Assembly: GCA_030453005.1 (NCBI GenBank)
Contig: JAKDLE010000187.1
Location: 1-6,249, forward strand
Direction of reading: 5' to 3'
From: Pseudonocardia sp.
Lineage (GTDB): Bacteria > Actinomycetota > Actinomycetes > Mycobacteriales > Pseudonocardiaceae
DNA: 6,249 nt
Part shown: positions 1-5,601 of the stretch, piece after piece
How positions within the stretch are numbered: position 1 is the first letter of the stretch
How the letters are laid out: the number at the start of each line of letters is the position of its first letter
Translations under genes and position numbers: made by a program
The notes under the pieces: model-generated
Database searches by the model: none
Told to the model about the DNA's origin: nothing
Seen by the model: the letters and a program-made list of their open reading frames with translations, nothing else

Positions 1-1067
1 CCCAGGGCGGCGTGGGTCTCCGTCAGCTGCTCCACGATCCGGCCGCGCAGCGTGGCGAGCTCGGCGACGCGGCGTTCGGCGTCGGCCACGATCCGGCGGC
101 TCTCGGCCTCGACGCGTGCCTCCTGCTGCCGGATCCGGGCGGCGTTGCCCTCGCGCAGCTCGGCGACCTCGCGCTCGGCGGCGGCCCGCTCGGCCGCGAG
201 CGCTGCGAGGGCCTCGGAACGGCGCTGGTTCATCGCGACCGAGAAGTCCTCCTCGACGAGGGTCCGCTGCTGCTCGGACTCGGTCCACAGGTGGGCCTGC
301 TCGGTCTCGGCGTGTCGAAGAGCCTCGGCGAGCTCGCGTTCCACGGTGGCCCGCTGCGACGCGAGCGCCTGCTCGACGGTGGCCTGCTGTTCGGCGAGTC
401 GCTCCTCGACGGCCTTCCGCTCGTCCGCGAGCCGTCGCTGCGACTCGGCTCGCTCGTCGGCGATCTGCTTCTCCACCGTGTCGCGGCGCTCGGCGAGCTC
501 CCGCTCCGTCTCGGCGCGGTCCTCGGCGAGCGTGCGTTCCGAGAGCTCGTGGTCGGCCTTGATCTGCGCCCGCTCCCGCGCGATGCGCTCGGCCAGCTCG
601 GTGGCCTCCGTCTGCGCGGGCCCCAGAAGGGCCGCGGCCTCCTCGCGCGCGTCGTCGAGGACCTGAGCGGCCTCGTCCTGTGCTGCGGCGAGCATCTGGG
701 CGGCCTGCTGCTCGGCCTCTTGACGACGCTGCGCGGCGTCGGTCTCAGCGCGGCTGAGCATGTCGGTGACCTCGTCCTCGGCCAGCCGCAGCATCGACCG
801 CATGCGCTCGCTCATCCCCTGCACGCTCTGCGGTGGACCGGCGAGCGTACGCACCTGCCCGCGCAGCTTCTCGCCGCGGGCACGGGCGTCGTCCAGCTCG
901 CGCGCGAGCTGCGCCGCCTGGTCCACGGCGGCGTTGCGGTCGGCGGCCAGGATGGCGATCTCCGCGTCGATCCGGCGGAGATGCGTGTCGACCTGGCCCA
1001 GGTCGTAGCCCCGGCGGACGACGTCGAAACCGGCGTCGGGCAGGGACTCAGCGGGGTCGACGGACAT
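1..1067 (-). CDS. DivIVA-domain coiled-coil protein, FilP/Scy-like (partial, C-terminus off the left edge)
   Basis: The frame gives 355 residues from an ATG at 1067-1065 to the window edge with no stop, so the protein is truncated by the window and not necessarily broken. Residues 14-34 (FDVVRRGYDLGQVDTHLRRID) match the N-terminal DivIVA/Wag31 domain, with the typical RRGYD and QVD elements. A Gly/Pro-containing break at about 75-86 is followed by SERMRSMLRLAEDE, the junction seen in the actinobacterial FilP/Scy family, often annotated 'cellulose-binding protein'. From about 86 on the chain is Ala/Glu/Arg/Gln-rich coiled coil, with a run of 11-residue repeats at 157-255. Family members are cytoplasmic filament or scaffold proteins of hyphal-tip polar growth. 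There is no signal peptide or membrane segment. The start lacks a Shine-Dalgarno site but has a TANNNT hexamer 6 bases upstream, suggesting leaderless translation. FilP versus Scy cannot be decided without the C-terminus. Confidence 0.85.
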   Translation of the reverse strand, partial: MSVDPAESLPDAGFDVVRRGYDLGQVDTHLRRIDAEIAILAADRNAAVDQAAQLARELDDARARGEKLRGQVRTLAGPPQSVQGMSERMRSMLRLAEDEVTDMLSRAETDAAQRRQEAEQQAAQMLAAAQDEAAQVLDDAREEAAALLGPAQTEATELAERIARERAQIKADHELSERTLAEDRAETERELAERRDTVEKQIADERAESQRRLADERKAVEERLAEQQATVEQALASQRATVERELAEALRHAETEQAHLWTESEQQRTLVEEDFSVAMNQRRSEALAALAAERAAAEREVAELREGNAARIRQQEARVEAESRRIVADAERRVAELATLRGRIVEQLTETHAAL

Positions 1068-1073
1068 GAACGC

Positions 1074-1079
1074 ACCGTA
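1074..1079 (-). promoter_or_regulatory. Candidate -10 box of the coiled-coil gene (leaderless)
   Basis: On the minus strand TACGGT (TANNNT) lies 6 bases before the ATG at 1067. That would put the transcription start at or next to the first codon, a common arrangement in Actinobacteria. No convincing -35 box and no GGAGG-type site are visible. One short motif in GC-rich DNA is weak evidence. Confidence 0.35.
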
Positions 1080-1099
1080 CCGGGCGGACTCCGGAGCGC

Positions 1100-1139
1100 G
1101 TCGGTTGAGCACGGCCTGTGGTGGCCCTGCTCACCCGAC
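1100..1139 (-). terminator. Strong hairpin just downstream of ccr, probable terminator
   Basis: Bases 1100-1116 pair with 1123-1139: 15 Watson-Crick pairs and two isolated mismatches (1105/1134 and 1112/1127) around a six-base loop (1117-1122). It begins 8 bases after the ccr stop codon in the direction of ccr transcription. No U-rich tract follows, which is usual for actinobacterial terminators. It is by far the longest stem I found between genes in this window. It also lies immediately upstream of the next minus-strand gene, so it separates ccr from that gene. Confidence 0.6.
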
Positions 1140-1147
1140 CGAGTGAA

Positions 1148-2479
1148 TCAGACGCCGCGGAAGCGGTTGATCGCGTCGAGGTGTCTGGCGCGCTTCTCCG
1201 GGTCGGTGACCCCGAGACCCTCCTCCGGAGCGAGGGCGAGCACGCCGACCTTGCCCTGATGGCTGTTGGAGTGCACGTCCATCGCGGCCTGGCCGGTCTC
1301 GGCCAGCGGGTAGACCCGCGACAGCGTCGGGTGGATCAGACCCTTGGCGATCAGACGGTTGGCCTCGAACGACTCGCGGTAGTTGGCGAAGTGCGAGCCG
1401 ATGATCCGCTTGAGGTTCATCCACAGGTACCGGTTGTCGAACGTGTGCTCGTATCCGGAGGTGGACGCGCAGGTCACGATGGTGCCGCCCTTGCGGGCGA
1501 CGTAGACGCTGGCGCCGAACGTCTCGCGCCCGGGGTGCTCGAAGACGATGTCGGGGTCGTCGCCGCCGGTGAGCTCGCGGATCCTCGCCCCGAGGCGCTT
1601 CCACTCCTTGGGGTCCTGGTTGTGCTCGTCGCGCCAGAACTTGTAGCCCTCGGCCGACCGGTCGATGATCAGCTCGGCGCCCATCTTCCGGCAGATCGCC
1701 GCCTTCTCCGGCGAGGAGACCACGCAGACCGGGGTCGCGCCGCCGTTGAGCGCGAACTGGGTGGCGTAGCTGCCCAGGCCGCCGGAGGCGCCCCAGATCA
1801 GGACGGTGTCGCCCTGTTTCATGTTCGCGCCGTTGCGGGAGACGAGCTGGCGGTAGGCCGTGGAGTTCACGAGCCCGGGCGCGGCCGCCTCCTCCCACGT
1901 CAGATGGGCGGGTTTGGGCATCAACTGGTTGGACTTCACCAGAGCCAGGTCGGCGAGCCCGCCGAAGTTGGTCTCGAAGCCCCAGATCCGCTGCTCGGGG
2001 TCCATCATCGAGTCGCCGTGCCCGTCGGGGCTCTCCATCTCGACCGACAGGCAGTGCGCGACGACCTGGTCACCGGGCTTCCACAGGTTGACGCCGGGCC
2101 CGGTCTTCAGCACGACGCCGGACAGGTCGGACCCGACCACGTGGTAGGGCAGGTCGTGCCGTGCGGTCAGCGGGGAGATGCGGCCGTAGCGCTTGAGGAA
2201 GCCGAACGTCGGCACCGGCTCGAAGATCGACGTCCAGACGGTGTTGTAGTTGATCGCGCTGGCCATGACCGCGACGATCGCCTCGCCGGGGCCCAGGTCG
2301 GGCGTGGGCACCTCGTCGAGGTGCAGGCTCTTGCGGGGGTCCTTCTCACGCGAGGGGATGCCTGCGAACATCTCCGCCTCGTCGGCGTGCACGGTGACAC
2401 CCCGGTAGTGGTCGGGCACCTCGAGCGAACCGATCGAGTCGAACTGGCAGGCGAGGATGGCGTCGCGGATCTCCAGCAC
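1148..2479 (-). CDS. ccr: Crotonyl-CoA carboxylase/reductase
   Basis: This cytoplasmic enzyme of the medium-chain dehydrogenase/reductase superfamily reductively carboxylates crotonyl-CoA with NADPH and CO2 to (2S)-ethylmalonyl-CoA. It is the key step of the ethylmalonyl-CoA pathway and a source of polyketide extender units. The protein is 443 aa, the usual length. The NADPH-binding loop is GASGGLGSY at 230-238. The four CO2-pocket residues known from the Kitasatospora setae enzyme (N81, F170, E171, H365) correspond to N79, F168, E169 and H363, all present at a constant offset of 2. The C-terminus (HLDAINRFRGV) is typical. I chose the GTG at 2479: GGAGG lies 7 bases upstream, and the resulting N-terminus (MLEIRDAI) aligns with Streptomyces Ccr (MKEILDAI). 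An in-frame TTG at 2527 is upstream but lacks support. mce lies 127 bases upstream on the same strand. Confidence 0.96.
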   Translation of the reverse strand: MLEIRDAILACQFDSIGSLEVPDHYRGVTVHADEAEMFAGIPSREKDPRKSLHLDEVPTPDLGPGEAIVAVMASAINYNTVWTSIFEPVPTFGFLKRYGRISPLTARHDLPYHVVGSDLSGVVLKTGPGVNLWKPGDQVVAHCLSVEMESPDGHGDSMMDPEQRIWGFETNFGGLADLALVKSNQLMPKPAHLTWEEAAAPGLVNSTAYRQLVSRNGANMKQGDTVLIWGASGGLGSYATQFALNGGATPVCVVSSPEKAAICRKMGAELIIDRSAEGYKFWRDEHNQDPKEWKRLGARIRELTGGDDPDIVFEHPGRETFGASVYVARKGGTIVTCASTSGYEHTFDNRYLWMNLKRIIGSHFANYRESFEANRLIAKGLIHPTLSRVYPLAETGQAAMDVHSNSHQGKVGVLALAPEEGLGVTDPEKRARHLDAINRFRGV

Positions 2480-2486
2480 GGCTGGG

Positions 2487-2491
2487 CCTCC
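2487..2491 (-). promoter_or_regulatory. ccr ribosome binding site
   Basis: GGAGG on the minus strand, 7 bases before the GTG at 2479. It decides the ccr start against the in-frame TTG 16 codons upstream. Confidence 0.75.
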
Positions 2492-2534
2492 GATGGCTGG
2501 GTCGTGGGGGCATGCTTGGTATGTCAATAGTTAC

Positions 2535-2556
2535 CGGGCGGTATGCTAACCGCCCG
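2535..2556. promoter_or_regulatory. Perfect 8+6+8 inverted repeat upstream of ccr: operator or mce terminator
   Basis: Arm CGGGCGGT (2535-2542) is exactly repeated in inverted form as ACCGCCCG (2549-2556) around the six-base centre ATGCTA. Read on the minus strand the centre is TAGCAT, which fits the actinobacterial -10 pattern TANNNT and would give ccr a leader of roughly 55 bases. The site sits in the most AT-rich stretch of the window (about 2511-2550). Two readings are possible. It may be an operator for a TetR-type dimer over the ccr promoter; ccr is controlled by the TetR-family protein CcrR in Methylobacterium. Or it may be the terminator hairpin of mce, whose stop lies about 50 bases before it. 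I favour the operator slightly, because the centre and flanks are AT-rich and no U-tract follows. Confidence 0.5.
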
Positions 2557-2606
2557 CGCTCGTCGGCGCCCCGTCCACGTGGTCAGGGCCACCCGGAGCC
2601 ACCCGG

Positions 2607-3056
2607 TCAGTGGGCCGTCGCAGGCTCGACGAGCTCCACGAGCACGCCGCCCGCGTCCTTGGGGTGCAGGAAGTTGATGCGCGAGTCGGCGGTGCCGCGG
2701 CGGGGCTCGTCGTAGAGCAGCCGGACGCCCTTCTCCCGCAGCGCGGCGCTGGTGGCGTCGATGTCGACGACGCGGTAGGCCATCTGCTGGATGCCCGGAC
2801 CGTTGCGGTCCAGGAACCGTCCGATCGGCGAGTCCGGACGCAGCGGCGCGAGCAGTTGGATCGCCGCTCCCTCGTCGCCGGGCGCGGACAGCATCGCCTC
2901 GCGCACGCCCTGCTCCTCGTTGGACTCCACGTGCGTGGCGACCAGTCCGAGCGTGTCGGCGTACCAGGCGATCGACGCGTCCAGGTCGGCGACGGCGATG
3001 CCGACGTGGTCGACAGCCGTGATCGTGTGCGTGCCCGAGGCAGCGTGCTCTCCCAT
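2607..3056 (-). CDS. mce: Methylmalonyl-CoA (ethylmalonyl-CoA) epimerase
   Basis: A 149-aa cytoplasmic protein of the vicinal oxygen chelate fold that interconverts (2R)- and (2S)-methylmalonyl-CoA and, in ethylmalonyl-pathway organisms, the ethylmalonyl-CoA isomers. It links Ccr and propionyl-CoA carboxylase products to the B12-dependent mutases. The first betaalphabetabetabeta unit begins at DHVGIAV (16-22). NEEQGVREAML (46-56) carries the conserved acidic stretch. The C-terminal unit contains LLYDEPRRG (113-121), LHPKDAGGVLVELV (130-143) and the terminal ligand Glu. By comparison with Propionibacterium shermanii epimerase the metal ligands are H17, Q67, position 91 and E141. Position 91, normally His in GIHHIAF, is Gln here (GIQQMAY). 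The start is the ATG at 3056. There is no Shine-Dalgarno site, but TACATT lies 7 bases upstream, so the message may be leaderless. The gene is divergent from the thiolase. Confidence 0.93.
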   Translation of the reverse strand: MGEHAASGTHTITAVDHVGIAVADLDASIAWYADTLGLVATHVESNEEQGVREAMLSAPGDEGAAIQLLAPLRPDSPIGRFLDRNGPGIQQMAYRVVDIDATSAALREKGVRLLYDEPRRGTADSRINFLHPKDAGGVLVELVEPATAH

Positions 3057-3063
3057 GTCGGGG

Positions 3064-3069
3064 AATGTA
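3064..3069 (-). promoter_or_regulatory. Candidate -10 box of mce (leaderless)
   Basis: TACATT on the minus strand fits TANNNT and ends 7 bases before the mce ATG, so transcription would start at about the A of the start codon. No GGAGG-like site precedes the ATG. No good -35 box is visible. Confidence 0.4.
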
Positions 3070-3105
3070 TCGCCCCCGGCGCGCTGACGTGCGAGTGTGC
3101 GTGGC

Positions 3106-3115
3106 GTCACGTGAC
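3106..3115. promoter_or_regulatory. 10-bp perfect palindrome in the mce/thiolase divergent promoter region
   Basis: GTCACGTGAC is its own reverse complement. It lies in the 142-base gap between two divergently transcribed genes, about 50 bases from the mce start and 83 from the thiolase start. A single dimeric regulator here could act on both. The regulator is not known from this sequence, and a 10-bp palindrome can occur by chance. Confidence 0.35.
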
Positions 3116-3155
3116 CGACGACGCCACGACCACCGGTGCTCGACCGTCGGGCGGG

Positions 3156-3161
3156 TATCGT
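3156..3161 (+). promoter_or_regulatory. Candidate -10 box of the thiolase-meaB transcript
   Basis: TATCGT fits TANNNT and would start transcription near 3168, giving a leader of about 30 bases before the GTG at 3199. There is no recognisable -35 box at the usual spacing, so this is a weak call. Confidence 0.3.
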
Positions 3162-3188
3162 CGCGGGAACTTCCCACCACGGCCAGCT

Positions 3189-3193
3189 GGAGG
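3189..3193 (+). promoter_or_regulatory. Thiolase ribosome binding site
   Basis: GGAGG 5 bases before the GTG at 3199. It supports that start over an in-frame GTG at 3136, which would add 21 residues without homology to the family. Confidence 0.75.
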
Positions 3194-3198
3194 TCCAC

Positions 3199-4392
3199 GT
3201 GTCCGGATCCGTCATCGTCGCAGGCGCTCGCACCCCGATGGGACGGCTGCTGGGCCAACTCAAGGACTTCTCCGGCGCCCAGCTCGGCGGGTTCGCCATC
3301 AAGGCCGCCCTGGAGCGCGCGGGCGTCGGCCCCGAGCAGGTGCAGTACGTGATCATGGGGCAGGTGCTCACCGCGGGTGCGGGCCAGATCCCGGCCCGGC
3401 AGGCGGCCGTGGCCGCAGGCATCGGCATGGACGTGCCCGCGCTCACCGTGAACAAGGTGTGCCTGTCCGGGCTCAACGCCATCGCGCTCGCCGACCAGCT
3501 CATCCGGGCGGGCGAGTACGACATCATCGTCGCGGGTGGCCAGGAGTCGATGAGCCAAGCGCCGCACCTGTTGTCGAAGTCGCGGTCCGGCTTCAAGTAC
3601 GGCGACGTCACGATGACCGACCACATGGCCTACGACGGCCTGCACGACTCGTTCGACCAGGTGTCCATGGGCGCCTCCACGGAGAAGCACAACGCCCGGT
3701 ACGAGATCACCCGCCAGGACCAGGACGAGTTCGGCGCGCAGTCGCACCAGCGCGCGGGCCGGGCCGTCGAGAGCGGTCTGTTCGCCGAGGAGATCACCGC
3801 GGTGCAGGTGCCGCAGCGCAAGGGCGACCCGCTGATCGTGGACGCCGACGAGGGCATCCGGCCGGAGACCACGGCCGAGGGCCTGGGCAAGCTGCGCCCC
3901 GCCTTCTCCGCCGACGGCACGATCACGGCGGGTACCTCCTCGCCGATCACCGACGGTGCGGCGGCGGTGGTGGTGATGAGCCGGGCCAAGGCGGAGGAGC
4001 TGGGCCTGGACTGGCTCGCCGAGATCGGTGCGCAGGGCATGGTGGCCGGTCCGGACGACTCCAGCCTGCACGAGCAGCCCGCCAACGCGATCGTGGCGGC
4101 CTGCAGCAAGGAGGGCATCGAGCCCGCCGACCTCGACGTGATCGAGATCAACGAGGCGTTCGCGGCCGTCGGCGTGGTGTCCACGCGCAAGCTCGGAGTG
4201 GACCCGGAGAAGGTGAACCCGAACGGCGGCGCGATCGCGCTCGGCCACCCGATCGGCGCCTCCGGCGCCCGCCTCGCCCTGCACATGGCGCTCGAGCTCA
4301 AGCGCCGCGGCGGCGGCGTGGGTGCGGCGGCCCTGTGCGGCGGCGGGGGCCAGGGTGACGCGCTGATCCTGCGCGTGCCCGCCGCAGGCTGA
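3199..4392 (+). CDS. Acetyl-CoA C-acetyltransferase (acetoacetyl-CoA thiolase)
   Basis: A 397-aa thiolase, the usual length for the tetrameric biosynthetic/degradative thiolase II family. It condenses two acetyl-CoA to acetoacetyl-CoA, or the reverse, in the cytoplasm. It starts [15 protein letters not shown], as in the family. The acyl-accepting nucleophile is C88 in NKVCLSG. NEAFA (318-322), H350 in GHPIGASG and C380 in [10 protein letters not shown] complete the active site. All signature residues are present, so the enzyme should be active. Acetoacetyl-CoA is the first intermediate towards crotonyl-CoA, the Ccr substrate, which suits the ethylmalonyl-CoA pathway (the PhaA/AtoB role). The chain length actually used, and whether it also serves beta-oxidation, cannot be read from the sequence. 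The GTG start is fixed by GGAGG 5 bases upstream. meaB follows after 9 bases, so the two probably share a transcript. Confidence 0.94.
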   Translation: MSGSVIVAGARTPMGRLLGQLKDFSGAQLGGFAIKAALERAGVGPEQVQYVIMGQVLTAGAGQIPARQAAVAAGIGMDVPALTVNKVCLSGLNAIALADQLIRAGEYDIIVAGGQESMSQAPHLLSKSRSGFKYGDVTMTDHMAYDGLHDSFDQVSMGASTEKHNARYEITRQDQDEFGAQSHQRAGRAVESGLFAEEITAVQVPQRKGDPLIVDADEGIRPETTAEGLGKLRPAFSADGTITAGTSSPITDGAAAVVVMSRAKAEELGLDWLAEIGAQGMVAGPDDSSLHEQPANAIVAACSKEGIEPADLDVIEINEAFAAVGVVSTRKLGVDPEKVNPNGGAIALGHPIGASGARLALHMALELKRRGGGVGAAALCGGGGQGDALILRVPAAG

Positions 4393-4401
4393 CCCTCCCG
4401 G

Positions 4402-5391
4402 ATGCCCCGAGTCGACGTGCCCGACCTGGTGCAGCGGGCCCGGCGCGGTGAGCACCGTGCCGTGGCCCGCCTGATCTCGCTCGTCGAGAACGGGGTGGAC
4501 GCGCGCGCGGCCGCGTCCGCCGACACCACGGCCCGACTGCGGGAGGTGGCAGCGGCACTGGCCCCGCACACCGGGAAGGCCCATGTGGTGGGGCTGACCG
4601 GCCCGCCCGGGGTGGGGAAGTCGACCTCGACGTCGGTACTGGTGGGAGCCCTGCGTGCGCACGGCCGCCGGGTCGGGGTGCTGGCGGTGGACCCCTCCTC
4701 GCCGTTCTCGGGGGGCGCGCTGCTCGGGGACCGGGTGCGGATGGGTGAGCACGCCACCGACGACGGTGTGTTCATCCGCTCGATGGCGACCCGCGGGCAC
4801 CTCGGCGGGCTCGCCTGGGCCACCCCCCAGGCCTTGCGGGTGCTCGACGCCGCGGGCTGCGATGTGGTGTTGATCGAGACCGTGGGCGTGGGGCAGTCGG
4901 AGGTCGAGGTGGTGGGGCTCGCCGACACCGTCGTGGTGCTGCTCGCGCCCGGCATGGGCGACGGGGTGCAGGCGGCCAAGGCCGGCATCCTCGAGGTGGC
5001 CGACGTGTTCGTGGTGAACAAGGCCGACCGAGACGGGGCCAGGCAGACCGTGCGCGACCTGCGGAACATGATGTCGCTCGATGACGGCTCCGAGGGCTGG
5101 GTGCGGCCGGTGGTGCGTACCGTGGCGGCTCGCGGTGAGGGCGTCGACGACCTGGTGGCGGCGCTGGACGCCCACCGCGACCACATCGACGCCACCGGGG
5201 AGCGGGAACGCAGGCGCCACGCCCGCGCGGAGTCGGAGATCCAGGCGATCACGCTGGAACGGCTGCGCGAGCGGATCGGCGACCTGCGGGGCGCCGCGGG
5301 GTGGGCTGAGCTGGCGAGGTGCGGGGGGGCGGGCGAGCTGGACCCCTACGGCGCGGCCGACGAACTGGCGGGCGCGGTCGGCGGCACCTGA
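4402..5391 (+). CDS. meaB: MeaB-type GTPase, chaperone of B12-dependent acyl-CoA mutases (ArgK family)
   Basis: A 329-aa G3E-family P-loop GTPase. Family members bind methylmalonyl-CoA or ethylmalonyl-CoA mutase, gate delivery of adenosylcobalamin and protect the mutase from inactivation; the older name 'ArgK / LAO transport ATPase' is misleading. The Walker A loop is GPPGVGKS (67-74). The switch/Mg region includes VDPSSPFSGG (96-105), GDRVRM follows at 109-114, the Walker B/switch II motif is ETVGVGQSE (159-167), and guanine specificity is given by NKAD (206-209). The C-terminal GELDPYGAADEL (311-322) is the usual end of the actinobacterial subgroup. The ATG at 4402 follows the thiolase stop by 9 bases with no clear Shine-Dalgarno site (CCCTCCCGG precedes it), so translation may be coupled to the thiolase. 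No mutase gene is in the window, so the partner must be encoded elsewhere. Confidence 0.93.
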   Translation: MPRVDVPDLVQRARRGEHRAVARLISLVENGVDARAAASADTTARLREVAAALAPHTGKAHVVGLTGPPGVGKSTSTSVLVGALRAHGRRVGVLAVDPSSPFSGGALLGDRVRMGEHATDDGVFIRSMATRGHLGGLAWATPQALRVLDAAGCDVVLIETVGVGQSEVEVVGLADTVVVLLAPGMGDGVQAAKAGILEVADVFVVNKADRDGARQTVRDLRNMMSLDDGSEGWVRPVVRTVAARGEGVDDLVAALDAHRDHIDATGERERRRHARAESEIQAITLERLRERIGDLRGAAGWAELARCGGAGELDPYGAADELAGAVGGT

Positions 5392-5395
5392 CCGG

Positions 5396-5415
5396 CTGCG
5401 GTCCGATCGCCGCAG
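5396..5415 (+). terminator. Possible terminator hairpin after meaB
   Basis: CTGCGG (5396-5401) and CCGCAG (5410-5415) form a six-pair stem with an eight-base loop, starting 4 bases after the meaB stop. It is short and has no U-tract, so this is a weak call. Confidence 0.3.
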
Positions 5416-5502
5416 GTCCCGTCCCGGGCCTCTCGATCCGCTGGTGCGCCGTGGATCACCGCGGGGCCGAGCGGCGCGATCCGGCGTTGTGGCGTCCCGC
5501 GT

Positions 5503-5539
5503 GCCGAGCCTGCCGCCGGCACCGATGAGTCGGCTCGGC
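5503..5539. repeat. 8-bp GC-rich inverted repeat upstream of the DHFR-like gene
   Basis: GCCGAGCC (5503-5510) is repeated in perfect inverted form as GGCTCGGC (5532-5539) with 21 bases between. The loop itself holds a small TGCC/GGCA stem (5511-5521). It could be a terminator for meaB, a leader hairpin of the next gene, or chance. Its end lies 68 bases before the next start codon. Confidence 0.3.
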
Positions 5540-5595
5540 CGTGGAGGTCCACCAGGCGCGGTGCCGGTGCGGCTGTCGCCCCGGCCGGTGGAGAC

Positions 5596-5601
5596 GAGGA
5601 G
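5596..5601 (+). promoter_or_regulatory. Ribosome binding site of the DHFR-like gene
   Basis: GAGGAG 6 bases before the ATG at 5608. It fixes this start, which also gives the family's usual N-terminus. Confidence 0.7.

Noticed and set aside
12..1259. A 415-codon plus-strand open frame at the left end
   Set aside because: It mirrors the coiled-coil gene on the other strand. Its Leu/Gly-rich repeats are the 33-bp periodicity of the hendecads read backwards, and the minus frame has a recognisable DivIVA domain.
2522..2527. TTGACA as the -35 box of ccr
   Set aside because: No TANNNT hexamer occurs 16-19 bases downstream on the minus strand; it remains an unexplained match and is only mentioned in the start-codon finding.
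1118..2530. A 470-codon plus-strand open frame antisense to ccr
   Set aside because: The minus strand encodes a nearly full-length match to Ccr with all active-site residues; the plus frame has no recognisable domain.
3136..3198. GTG at 3136 as thiolase start
   Set aside because: It adds 21 residues without family similarity and would overlap the -10 candidate; GTG 3199 has GGAGG 5 bases upstream.
3057..3626. N-terminal extension of the epimerase frame (339 codons in total)
   Set aside because: The extra residues are low-complexity Ser/Pro/Arg sequence opposite the thiolase gene; the ATG at 3056 gives the normal 149-aa enzyme.
4402..5391. Annotation of the G protein as an arginine/ornithine transport ATPase (ArgK)
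   Set aside because: This is a historical misnomer; the motifs and the epimerase/thiolase context point to the MeaB role.
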